This document shows positions 53,053-62,138 of a DNA stretch of 64,000 bases, piece by piece. The DNA is taken from the NCBI GenBank assembly GCA_023484805.1, contig JAMDAM010000021.1:30131-94130 (forward strand). The letters are read 5' to 3'. The notes beneath the pieces were generated by a model, which saw only the letters and a program-made list of their open reading frames with translations, made no database searches and was not told the origin of the DNA. This stretch comes from Thermoplasmatota archaeon. GTDB lineage: Archaea; Thermoplasmatota; Thermoplasmata; Thermoplasmatales; Thermoplasmataceae. A program made the position numbers and the translations under genes. How positions within the stretch are numbered: position 1 is the stretch's first letter; every line of letters starts with the position of its first letter.

Positions 53053-56000
53053 TGACAGTGGACACGTAATTCATTAACGCGATTACATCCATTGCCTCTG
53101 AAATGCCAGTGTTTAGCTTGCATGCTACCCTGAATGGGTCATGGTCAACATCCTGCTTCAGGGCTGTCTTGAGCAACTTCTGCAGGTCTTGATCCTCTAT
53201 TTTTGGTTTCCTGACGGTCGAAATCTCCTTTTTAATGTATGCGTATATGTTCTTGGCTATTACCGCGTCTCTCCTGGCCATGTTGTTGTAAATTACGCTT
53301 ATATTAAGTTCTCCTATGCTGTTCACCCTTGTCTTCTTGCAGACCTTTTGTATTATATCCCTGCTCAGCACCTCGTATTTCTCGTCGTTCATATCGGAAT
53401 ACCCGGCGTCACTTGCCAGAAATGAGAAAACATCCTCAACAGCGTCAATGGGAATGTCAGCAGTGGAAACGGCATCTTCAGTAGAAAAGCGCTTTCCGAT
53501 CTTGTATTCAAGTTTCAGCAGCCGCTCCACATAACCCATCACTTCCTGTGACTTCTTTACGTGGTTGATCTCCTCCATGAATTCGCTGAATGCTTCTGGG
53601 CTGACCAAAGAACCGTGGTATCGTCCGACTATTGATTCGGCTGCTTCATATTCCCCTAGATTGATATAGCTACGGACTATAAAGTGAATATTTGTAGAGT
53701 CCACATACTCCCTGTTCTGTTCATAGAATTTCCTGATCTCAAGAAACATGTTCTGCTGATAGTATATCCTGAGGAGGTTGTCAACAACAGCAAAAATTGC
53801 CTCACTCGTCTTAGCATGCCTCAGCGCTGAATGAAGAACCTCGATGGACTCGTGAAACTTCCCCAGTTTTTCGTATGCGCTGGAAAGTTTTACGAGATTC
53901 TCAATGTTATCCGGATAATTTTTTTGAAGGTTTTTCATTATCTCTATGGCTTTCTCGTATTCATTGGACTCCATCATCCTGTCCGATATTATTTTCCCAA
54001 GAAAGAGAAACCCTTCATGCTGGTATATCCCTATGAGAATGTCACGCACCTCCCTGTTCATCCAGAGGACGCGGGAAATATAGGCTATGCGTTCTTCATC
54101 CTCTTTCGTCTCCACACGTATCTTCCTGAGGAGGTCTATTATCTTCTGAACTTCCCCTGTTTTGTAGTAAAGTTTCAGCTGCGACATGCCGTTCTGGTCA
54201 GAAGCGCCTATGAGTCTTCTGGCTTCATCAAAATTCTTTGTTTCAATTAGCGTTTCAATGTAATTGTCGATCCTTTCCTGGCTGTACCCCTTAGCGACGG
54301 CCATATCATAGTAAGAGAGAGCGTCCTTGAAATCGGAACGGGAGTAATACCAGTCTCCTATCATTACTTCCACAGCGCCGCTTCCGACCTTTTCCCTCTT
54401 CTCGATGAGGAAATCAATAACTGAATCCTGCATTTTCAATGCATTCAGTATTTCCACGTGCGCCTTGATATCCTCGGCAGTTACGGAAGAAGCTTCCACG
54501 ATTTTCCTGGAATACTTGACCGCGTCATCGTATGACGAATTCTCCAGCATGCTGTCCCTGAGAATCCTGAGAAACCAGATGTTCCGGATCTCCTTTCCGG
54601 ACAGGGTTTTTATCATCCTGTCCCTGAATGGCAGAGCCTTGTTTTTCTTTATGTATGAATTGATAAATTCAAAATCTATGGATTCTTCCCCACCTATCGC
54701 AACAATGAGCTCTATTGATTCAAGAGCACCTTTTTCATCGTTTCCAGAAAGAAAAATTTTTGTCTCCAGGTCAAAGAAATCGGCATTAGAGAGCATGGAT
54801 ATAGCCCGAGATAATGATTTGGAAGCCTGGGACGTGTCTCCACCCCTGAAAAGTAGGAAAGCTTCCATGTAGTTAAAGAACGGGTCCCGGTTCCTGAGAT
54901 CCTCCATCGAGCGCAGTTGATCCCTGGCCCTGTCAAGGTAACCATTGATGATAAGCGCCTTCACACCTGGAAAATGAAATTGCGGAAAGATCATAATGTC
55001 CTTGGGCAGCTTCCCGGAATTTATTTCAGATATGGTATCCACTATGATCTGTATTCGCTTATATTTAGAATTTGATATGAATTTCCTGATTACATCAGGT
55101 ACTACCTCAGGAGACCTGTTCACGTTGTCAAAGGTCACGATTGCAATTATTGATAAAGGCGGTAAGCCTGTTATTATTTCCGGCAAGCTATCGTTTACGA
55201 CTATGCGCCTGCCGCGGAGGTTCCCTATGACCATGTCTATCATGGGCTTCTTTGCCTTGATGGATGAAAGTGTTCCCAGCAATGCCTGAATTTCCCTGTC
55301 CTTGTTCAGGCTGGAATATATTGAGTCGATGAAGTGTTCAGAATCAAGTATTTCAGGGCTTGATGATACCATGTTCATTGCGTTTTCCAGCTTCCCTGTG
55401 TAGATCAAGCTGGCTGCAACCATCCCGGAAAACTTTGCTTTCACTTCCCGGCTAGTTACCGTGGATATCCTTGAAAGGAATTTTTCGTAGTCGTGCCTGT
55501 TATAGAGGTCGTTCAGTATAAAGGATATAGTGTCAGGATCGTCTGGAGTGAATGCCAGTATATCCTCGGCGGTGTTCAGTGCCTCGGTGATCTTTCCGAG
55601 TTTCAGGTTAATCTCCATCAGGAGTTTTGAAAAATCTAGGTCTTTTACTGGAGAATTCTGTTCCCTTATGTCCCTGTAGGCCTCATCAAACATTGAAAGT
55701 TCTATCTCCGCCCGGATCTTCTTGATCATTTCCTCCTTGGAGCACAGAAGTTGCTTGCAGAGCACATCGATCCACTTTATCATGTCCTTAAGATTGTGGA
55801 GGTCCTCGTTTATATCTATCAGTCTTCTAACTGAATCGTAATCATCCCTGAATTTTGAGTTGATTGTCGTGAAGACGTCAAGTGCAGCCTTGGGGTTGTT
55901 TGAGAGATACAGAGATTCGCCCAGAGCAGTCATCAGTTCGTGATCCTCCGGATATTCCGAGAGGGCATGCCTTGCTATCTCGGAAGCCAAGGGATAGTTC

Positions 56001-56743
56001 CCTGAAGCCATGCTTTTCTTGATCAGTATCAGGAAACTGTCCACATCCTCGATCTCATCATAGTTCAGCTGCCCTATTACCTTCGACATCTTGCCAAGCT
56101 CACCGGTTCTCTGGTATGCGTTGATAAGCTCAATCAGGTAGGTTATGGATTTATCCCGCTTGCATACCTCCTCCAGGAATTTGGAAAGGTCATCGTACCT
56201 GCCTCTTGACTGGAGATTCTTTATAATCGTGGAGTTCACGTCGTCGTCAAGATCGCCCTCCAGATACCTCGAGAACATCTTATGGTCATACTTCCCGCAC
56301 AGCGAGAAAAATATTGCTGGCTTGGTTGGATCCGAAATATTATTGTATGCGTTGAACAGCCTGGCGTCAGTGTCTGCGTCCTGGCAGAAATCGCTGTCAT
56401 TGTATACCAGTTCCACAAAGGAATCCGGTTCTGCAGGGTTATATATTGATGCTGAGTAGAAAAGTTTCACGTCCCTGTTGTCCGGGGCGAGTTTCATCAA
56501 TTCCTGTGCCAGGCCGGCAGTTCCGGGTGAGCTAAGCTTCTGGACACTGGCAATGAGTTTCTTAATGTCCTGCGGAAATTCCGGGTACTTCAGATCGCTC
56601 TGCGATGGCGGGGAGTTCTCGAGCTGCCTTACAAGGCTGAGAATCCGGTTTTCCTTCTCCTGCCTGCTCCTTGATGAATAGATTTCCTGGAAGATCTTTC
56701 TAAGCTCTTCGCCATAATGGAGTTCTGGATCGGCGTCTGGCAT
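53024..56743 (-). CDS. Very large TPR-repeat-like protein (1239 aa)
   Basis: Repeated helical TPR-like units (GNYPLASEIARHALSEYPEDHELMTALGESLYLSNNPKAALDVF; NEYEKAIEIMKNLQKNYPDNIENLVKLSSAYEKLGKFHESIEVL). Confidence 0.85.
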   Translation of the reverse strand: MPDADPELHYGEELRKIFQEIYSSRSRQEKENRILSLVRQLENSPPSQSDLKYPEFPQDIKKLIASVQKLSSPGTAGLAQELMKLAPDNRDVKLFYSASIYNPAEPDSFVELVYNDSDFCQDADTDARLFNAYNNISDPTKPAIFFSLCGKYDHKMFSRYLEGDLDDDVNSTIIKNLQSRGRYDDLSKFLEEVCKRDKSITYLIELINAYQRTGELGKMSKVIGQLNYDEIEDVDSFLILIKKSMASGNYPLASEIARHALSEYPEDHELMTALGESLYLSNNPKAALDVFTTINSKFRDDYDSVRRLIDINEDLHNLKDMIKWIDVLCKQLLCSKEEMIKKIRAEIELSMFDEAYRDIREQNSPVKDLDFSKLLMEINLKLGKITEALNTAEDILAFTPDDPDTISFILNDLYNRHDYEKFLSRISTVTSREVKAKFSGMVAASLIYTGKLENAMNMVSSSPEILDSEHFIDSIYSSLNKDREIQALLGTLSSIKAKKPMIDMVIGNLRGRRIVVNDSLPEIITGLPPLSIIAIVTFDNVNRSPEVVPDVIRKFISNSKYKRIQIIVDTISEINSGKLPKDIMIFPQFHFPGVKALIINGYLDRARDQLRSMEDLRNRDPFFNYMEAFLLFRGGDTSQASKSLSRAISMLSNADFFDLETKIFLSGNDEKGALESIELIVAIGGEESIDFEFINSYIKKNKALPFRDRMIKTLSGKEIRNIWFLRILRDSMLENSSYDDAVKYSRKIVEASSVTAEDIKAHVEILNALKMQDSVIDFLIEKREKVGSGAVEVMIGDWYYSRSDFKDALSYYDMAVAKGYSQERIDNYIETLIETKNFDEARRLIGASDQNGMSQLKLYYKTGEVQKIIDLLRKIRVETKEDEERIAYISRVLWMNREVRDILIGIYQHEGFLFLGKIISDRMMESNEYEKAIEIMKNLQKNYPDNIENLVKLSSAYEKLGKFHESIEVLHSALRHAKTSEAIFAVVDNLLRIYYQQNMFLEIRKFYEQNREYVDSTNIHFIVRSYINLGEYEAAESIVGRYHGSLVSPEAFSEFMEEINHVKKSQEVMGYVERLLKLEYKIGKRFSTEDAVSTADIPIDAVEDVFSFLASDAGYSDMNDEKYEVLSRDIIQKVCKKTRVNSIGELNISVIYNNMARRDAVIAKNIYAYIKKEISTVRKPKIEDQDLQKLLKTALKQDVDHDPFRVACKLNTGISEAMDVIALMNYVSTVNAGGRSGHV

Positions 56744-56882
56744 CTTAATCCTAGATTATTAAAGGTATAATATGCTTGTCTAATAATATGGAAATTCATG
56801 AAAACCTTCACCGATAAAGCAGGCTTTTCAATATTATGCGGTATGGTTAAATAGTTTTTTACAATTTGTCAGCGAAACGAAT

Positions 56883-57131
56883 ATGCCTAAACCCACAATC
56901 AACGTAATTAAACCACTGGATGTGCTGAAAAATTCAATAGAAAGGAATGTTCTGGTCGACGTAAAGGGAAACAGAGGATATTCTGGCATATTGGAAGGAT
57001 ACGATGTTTACATGAACCTTGTTATCAGGGATGCCGGTGAGGTTATCGGTGGCGAGACAAAGGGAGTTCATGAAAGAATTCTTGTAAGAGGGGACAATGT
57101 GATATTTGTGTCTCCATCAAAGAGTGACTGA
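56883..57131 (+). CDS. LSm/Sm-like archaeal protein
   Basis: KPLDVLKNSIERNVLVDVKGNRGYSGILEGYDVYMNLVIRDAGEV...RILVRGDNVIFVSPS. Confidence 0.95.
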   Translation: MPKPTINVIKPLDVLKNSIERNVLVDVKGNRGYSGILEGYDVYMNLVIRDAGEVIGGETKGVHERILVRGDNVIFVSPSKSD

Positions 57132-57133
57132 AT

Positions 57134-57298
57134 ATGAGTACTGGAACTTATTCAATGGGAAAAATGAACAATAAGAAGGTTCATATTACCTGCAGGAGAT
57201 GTGGTCACCATACATACCACATCAGGCAAAAGAGGTGCTCTCACTGTGGATTTCCCGCAGCAAGAACAAGATCTTATAACTGGGCAAAAACCAAGTGA
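57134..57298 (+). CDS. rpl37e: 50S ribosomal protein L37e, absent from the supplied ORF track
   Basis: Manual translation: MSTGTYSMGKMNNKKVHITCRRCGHHTYHIRQKRCSHCGFPAARTRSYNWAKTK*; typical L37e between LSm and purF. Confidence 0.94.
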   Translation: MSTGTYSMGKMNNKKVHITCRRCGHHTYHIRQKRCSHCGFPAARTRSYNWAKTK

Positions 57299-58679
57299 TC
57301 ACTGCGCTGTAGTTGGCGTGATTTCCAACGAGCAGGCTTATGGCTACCTTGTCAGTTCCCTGAAATCGCTGCAGCACCGCGGGCAGGAAAGTGCCGGAAT
57401 AGCAGCTTACGACGGCAGCATGATGAAGCTGAAGAAGGGAATGGGGCTTGTAAGCGATGTTTTTAACGAGAAGGAGAACCCAATTTCGGGTAACGTGGGA
57501 ATAGGACATACACGATATTCTACAATGGGAACAAAAACCCTGGAGAATGCAGGTCCATTTGTTGTTTCCAGCGCATCCGGCTATCTTGCCATATCCCATA
57601 ACGGAGAGATAACAAATGCAGAGCAGCTCAGCGAGGAACTCAAGAAGAGAGGGGCTACATTCTCAACTTCCTCAGATACTGAAGTAATGCTCATGGAGCT
57701 TTCCAAGGAGATAGCGGAAAACGGCGTTGCGAATGGAATGAAGATCGCTATGTCGAAGCTTAAGGGAGCTTATTCCGCTGCATTCATGATTGATGACAGG
57801 CTTTTCGCCATCCGGGATCCCATGGGAATAAGGCCCCTTATTCTTGGAAAGACCGGCAATACGTACGTTGTTGCCTCTGAAAGCTGCGTGATGGATGTGC
57901 TTGGAGGGGAAACCATAAGGGATGTACTTCCCGGTGAGGTCGTGGAAATAACTCCCATCGGACCGAAAAGAATTTTGATAGCGTCTTCAAGGGTGGAAGC
58001 GCATTGCATGTTTGAATATGTCTACTTTGCCAGGCCAGACAGCATAATAGACAACATAGAGGTCTTCGAAACCAGAATCAAGCTTGGTAGGGTGCTTGCC
58101 GATGAAAGCATGGTAGAGGCTGACGTTGTAATACCGGTGCCTGATTCGGGAAGGGCCCAGGCACTGGGTTATTCCCAGAGGTCGGGCATTGTTTACAGCG
58201 AGGGCCTAATAAAGAACAGGTATTCCGGCAGGACCTTCATAATGCCTTCGCAGGTTCAGAGAACCGCATCTATAAAAATGAAGCTGAATGCGATCAGGTC
58301 GGTAGTAGAGGGAAAGCGTATAATACTTGTGGACGACAGCATAGTACGCGGCAATACCATGAGGCATATCGTGATGCTTCTGAGAAAGGCCGGCGCTACA
58401 GAGGTACATGTCAGGATAGGATCCCCGGAAATAATTGCACCCTGCTACTTTGGAGTTGACATGAAAACGAAGGATCAATTCATAGCAAGAGGGAAGACTA
58501 ACCAGGAAATAACAGAAGAAATCGGTGCAGATTCCCTGGCCTACATTTCAATTGACGGTCTGGTAAAATCCATAGGAATGCCAAAGCAGAATCTTTGCCT
58601 GAGCTGCCTGACTGGGGAATATCCAGTCAACATACCAGGAGAGAAATATCTATACCAGAAAGACCTTACAAATTACTGA
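57246..58679 (+). CDS. purF: Amidophosphoribosyltransferase
   Basis: CAVVGVI...SLQHRGQESAGIAAYDG (Ntn amidotransferase), KRIILVDDSIVRGNTMRHIV (PRTase motif). Start ambiguous: GTG at 57201 or 57246, both inside rpl37e. Confidence 0.95.
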   Translation: MDFPQQEQDLITGQKPSDHCAVVGVISNEQAYGYLVSSLKSLQHRGQESAGIAAYDGSMMKLKKGMGLVSDVFNEKENPISGNVGIGHTRYSTMGTKTLENAGPFVVSSASGYLAISHNGEITNAEQLSEELKKRGATFSTSSDTEVMLMELSKEIAENGVANGMKIAMSKLKGAYSAAFMIDDRLFAIRDPMGIRPLILGKTGNTYVVASESCVMDVLGGETIRDVLPGEVVEITPIGPKRILIASSRVEAHCMFEYVYFARPDSIIDNIEVFETRIKLGRVLADESMVEADVVIPVPDSGRAQALGYSQRSGIVYSEGLIKNRYSGRTFIMPSQVQRTASIKMKLNAIRSVVEGKRIILVDDSIVRGNTMRHIVMLLRKAGATEVHVRIGSPEIIAPCYFGVDMKTKDQFIARGKTNQEITEEIGADSLAYISIDGLVKSIGMPKQNLCLSCLTGEYPVNIPGEKYLYQKDLTNY

Positions 58680-59515
58680 CCGGACTTAATTTCCTTCATC
58701 CTCTTTTCCAGCTGTTTCTTCATCAGGTCTATGTCCATTTTTGTGCCAAGGAAGTCCGCCTTTGACGTTATGGCTATCTTGTTTGCAATGGCTCTTGAGG
58801 CTTTACCCCTCAGGGATGGCTTAAGGGGAGAAACATCAGGATGCTTGAAGATAACGCCGTGCTTCGGCGGTGGCGAGCCGGTTGTCATGTGCTTGAAGAA
58901 TGCGGTTTCTGCACCAAGCACCTGAATAGTGCTTGACGGATATTTGACAAGGTTCTTCAGGCCACCGCTTCTGGACAGGATTTCCAGGGTAAGATCCTGA
59001 CCTACCAGATCTGACGTGTTCTGCATCACCTTCCTTATCTCCACGTTCAGGTACTCCGAAAGCGCAGAACGGTACTTGCAGAGGCCTATTCCAGTAGACC
59101 ATAGTTCCCTCAACACAACGGAATCCTCAGTTCCCTCTTTCATCCTGTCCAGGTTCCTCGAAAAGAATGCGCAGGGATCGTCATCATGATATGTAATGCC
59201 AGACAGTGTAGCAAACGGCATGGCGCTTTCCAGATACGTATTGATGATACGGTCGAGTTCGGACTTTACCGCATGAAGCTTAATAACTACCTGATCGCCC
59301 GCGAATTCTTCCTTTATCCTTTTTCTTCCGTAGTTGATAAGGACTTCCCTTAAACTGGGTATTTTTCCCGAACCCGGCTGGGATGTCTCTGGAATAACTC
59401 CCGCCCTGAGATCGTCCATGATCTGGATGTAGTTTGCTTCCAAATTTGTGTACGGCAGAAGGTCCCTGCCTGACTTCCTTCCGTACCACATTATTTCTCT
59501 CTGGTTTTGCTTCAT
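58673..59515 (-). CDS. nop5: Nop5/Nop56-like C/D RNP protein (shortened N-terminus)
   Basis: STIQVLGAETAFFKHMTTGSPPPKHGVIFKHPDVSPLKPSLRGKASRAIANKIAITSKADFLG matches the Nop domain. Start uncertain. Confidence 0.85.
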   Translation of the reverse strand: MKQNQREIMWYGRKSGRDLLPYTNLEANYIQIMDDLRAGVIPETSQPGSGKIPSLREVLINYGRKRIKEEFAGDQVVIKLHAVKSELDRIINTYLESAMPFATLSGITYHDDDPCAFFSRNLDRMKEGTEDSVVLRELWSTGIGLCKYRSALSEYLNVEIRKVMQNTSDLVGQDLTLEILSRSGGLKNLVKYPSSTIQVLGAETAFFKHMTTGSPPPKHGVIFKHPDVSPLKPSLRGKASRAIANKIAITSKADFLGTKMDIDLMKKQLEKRMKEIKSGQ

Positions 59516-60413
59516 TTTCTACAGTAACCTTAGCCTTAGGAGATATAAGGATTCTGTCAAAGTCGACAACCTTTAGATCGCTGACTTCATCGAATGACAC
59601 CATCATCTTTCCTGTTCCCACTACGTAATTATCCTCGGAAACCACGCATACCCGGTCTCCCCTTCTTGGCTCACCTACGATGGCCTTGATCCCGCCGGGA
59701 AAGAGATCTGAACCATGTGCAATATTTTCAAGTGACGAATTCTTTACAACTACCTTCGGGTAACTCCGGAACAGGAATTCAACCGGCAGAAGTATTTCAG
59801 AAAACTTTTTTCCGGAGGACTGGGTGCTGAGGTAGACCGCATCCTTAAGCATCTGCAACGTCACCATCCTTTCCTCGTTGAAAGGGCCGGTCGCCGTTCG
59901 CCTCAATTCTGCCATCTGAGCGCCACATCCAAGTACATACCCAATGTCTGTGCAGAGAGTCCTGATGTATGTCCCGGACTCGCATCTTATCCTGAGAAGC
60001 GAGAGCCTCCCTCCGTATTCCATCAGATCTATTGAAAAAATTCTTCTTACCCTTACTGTCCTTGACACTGCCGATCTTACCGGGGGGAGCTGGTAGATGT
60101 CAGTGGTGAATTCGGACAGTACCTCCCTGAGCCTTGCCTCGGATACCTCGGAGTATGTCCTTAAGACACATATGTACTCCTTTGGCTCCTCATGCGCTAT
60201 TTCAATAAGCTTCGTCGCCCGGCCGATTGCCATCACCAGCACGCCTGAAACGTTGGGATCGAGTGTGCCTATGTGACCTACCCTATCAGTGCCAATTATT
60301 TTCTTGACCCAGAAATCCACCTGATGACTGGTCGGCCCCTTGGGTTTATCTATTACAATGAATCCTTCCGGATCATTTCTTTCCGCCTGACGATATTCTG
60401 TCATATAATTCAT
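59280..60413 (-). CDS. cbf5: tRNA/rRNA pseudouridine synthase Cbf5 (TruB family + PUA) with basic C-terminal tail
   Basis: GFIVIDKPKGPTSHQVDFWVKKIIGTDRVGHIGTLDPNVSGVLVMAIGRATKL; RIRCESGTYIRTLCTDIGYVLGCGAQMAELRRTATGPF; PUA-like end. Confidence 0.94.
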   Translation of the reverse strand: MNYMTEYRQAERNDPEGFIVIDKPKGPTSHQVDFWVKKIIGTDRVGHIGTLDPNVSGVLVMAIGRATKLIEIAHEEPKEYICVLRTYSEVSEARLREVLSEFTTDIYQLPPVRSAVSRTVRVRRIFSIDLMEYGGRLSLLRIRCESGTYIRTLCTDIGYVLGCGAQMAELRRTATGPFNEERMVTLQMLKDAVYLSTQSSGKKFSEILLPVEFLFRSYPKVVVKNSSLENIAHGSDLFPGGIKAIVGEPRRGDRVCVVSEDNYVVGTGKMMVSFDEVSDLKVVDFDRILISPKAKVTVENEAKPERNNVVRKEVRQGPSAVHKFGSKLHPDHGRSQGGSYSRDIPAGFGKNTQFKGSPYQLRKKKDKGRIRGRSGSY

Positions 60414-60915
60414 CCGCTATTTCCTGAGCGCTTCTGCTTCCCGAGTCTATAATCAGGTCGTAGATATCCGTTCTGGAATAGTCAATATCATAATACTGCT
60501 TGTACCTTTTCATTTCAGATTGTTCTCTTGCCCGTATTTCAGCCCTTACAGTTTTTTCCGGAAGGTTTTCCCTGAACATAACCCGTTTTACCCGAACATC
60601 CTGCGGGGCTTTAACGAAAACCTTGAGGGCATTTATGCCATTGATGAAGCACAGCCATCCCGACAGCCTTGAATCTACCACCATGTTCCTGTTCTTTCTC
60701 AGTGTGTCAAGGAGCAGCCGGTCAAGATCCTTGTCTATATTCTCTTCCTTCTCTGCTAGAGCACCGAATTCATCAACTGTCATGCCCTTCTCCTTAGCGA
60801 GGTCCCGGAAGATGTCTCCCCCGGAAATGTAAGAATATCCCAACTTGGTGGAGGCCAGCCTGGCAATGGTTGATTTGCCGCTCCCGATTTCGCCACTAAT
60901 CGTTAATAGCATCAA
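60373..60915 (-). CDS. cmk: Cytidylate kinase (archaeal type)
   Basis: LLTISGEIGSGKSTIARLASTKLGYSYISGGDIFRDLAKEKGM; VVDSRLSGWL. Confidence 0.92.
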   Translation of the reverse strand: MMLLTISGEIGSGKSTIARLASTKLGYSYISGGDIFRDLAKEKGMTVDEFGALAEKEENIDKDLDRLLLDTLRKNRNMVVDSRLSGWLCFINGINALKVFVKAPQDVRVKRVMFRENLPEKTVRAEIRAREQSEMKRYKQYYDIDYSRTDIYDLIIDSGSRSAQEIADELYDRISSGGKK

Positions 60916-61591
60916 TCTCTCTCTTCTCGTACTTTCTTAGTTTGAATGTGAAGTCTATGTATTTTATTATCATTGTTGCAAAGTAGCCTATCACCAAGCT
61001 TGCTATGAAATATATCCCGATCCAGTATGGTGCTATGAATATCTTGGCAGTGGCCAGATTTATGTCTGTGTCCCAGGGTGTCGCTATTATCTGGTACGGC
61101 AGGGCAGATATGTAGACAAAAAGCCACATATATATCAGGAAAATGAAAACTGTCAGGATCATCAGTGGCTTCATCGTATTCATGGAAAGCTGCTGCTGCT
61201 CCATGGTGACGTCCATCCTCATCTTGTTCAGCTTCGCGAGCCTGTCCTTCTGGTTTGCCCTGAATGCCTCCCTGTAAACCTTGTTGAAAGCCTTCATTCG
61301 GTTCTGGGCCCTTCCCATGCTAATCCAGTCTGTGAAGAAGTAACGGGGGACTGAGGTGATCAACCCTATGAGTATGCCTACAAGAAATAGCGTCATGAGG
61401 GGAGTTGTGTAATTAAAGCCTATCACCGGCATGAGAACCTTATTCATCATTGCACCGATGGCGTTCCTTATTGATATGTCAGAAACCAGCACAACCATCA
61501 TTATCATTATGAACAGATACACCATCTGAAAGCTCATCGCTTTCTTCATGGCTTCCTGCGAACTTGGCTTCTGAGGGCTTGTCTCAGTCAA
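60896..61591 (-). CDS. DUF106/EMC3 (YidC/Oxa1-superfamily-like) membrane protein
   Basis: 231-aa, TM segments around a basic cytosolic segment (MGRAQNRMKAFNKVYREAFRANQKDRLAKLNKMRMDVTMEQQQLSMNTMKPLMILTV); in the secY-adkA-cmk neighbourhood typical of this family. Confidence 0.88.
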   Translation of the reverse strand: MTETSPQKPSSQEAMKKAMSFQMVYLFIMIMMVVLVSDISIRNAIGAMMNKVLMPVIGFNYTTPLMTLFLVGILIGLITSVPRYFFTDWISMGRAQNRMKAFNKVYREAFRANQKDRLAKLNKMRMDVTMEQQQLSMNTMKPLMILTVFIFLIYMWLFVYISALPYQIIATPWDTDINLATAKIFIAPYWIGIYFIASLVIGYFATMIIKYIDFTFKLRKYEKREIDAIND

Positions 61592-62138
61592 CTACCATCA
61601 ACCTCTTTACTATATTATCTGCCGCTATTTCTGGTTTGCCTTCTGGATTTTCTATGAAATTAACGGTAGCGCCGGAGAAAACTGCATAGGCGGCTGCGAA
61701 ATACCTGTTGATCTCCTGATGTTCCCCGATGGCTTCAGCAGAATCCTCGTCCCTGCTCCTCGAACTGTCGTTCCTTCTTCTCTGTTCTATGAGCCGGGAA
61801 TCCGCTTCGATTAGGAAATAGGATGATACCTTAAGTTCCCTGAGAACCCATTCAGGCAAACCGGGAAGATACCCCTTCGGGCTCTTTATGGCCATGTGGG
61901 TGTCAATGATGACATTATCCATCCTTCCTATTGCATTGGAAGCTTTTTTCTGCAGGTTGATCTGGGTATCGATTCCAAGCTTCCTCAGCCCATCCCTATC
62001 CTTGACGAGGTTTATCTCCCGTGCCATCTCAAACATCAGTGTTCCGAAATTTATGATGTCGTACTGCGTCTTTCTTGAAACTAATTCCAGTACTGTTGAC
62101 TTTCCGACACCAGCGACTCCTGAAATGACCACTCTCAT
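61584..62138 (-). CDS. adkA: Adenylate kinase (archaeal AdkA type)
   Basis: MRVVISGVAGVGKSTVLELVSRKTQYDIINFGTLMFEMAREINLVKDRDGLRKL; follows secY. Confidence 0.92.
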   Translation of the reverse strand: MRVVISGVAGVGKSTVLELVSRKTQYDIINFGTLMFEMAREINLVKDRDGLRKLGIDTQINLQKKASNAIGRMDNVIIDTHMAIKSPKGYLPGLPEWVLRELKVSSYFLIEADSRLIEQRRRNDSSRSRDEDSAEAIGEHQEINRYFAAAYAVFSGATVNFIENPEGKPEIAADNIVKRLMVVD

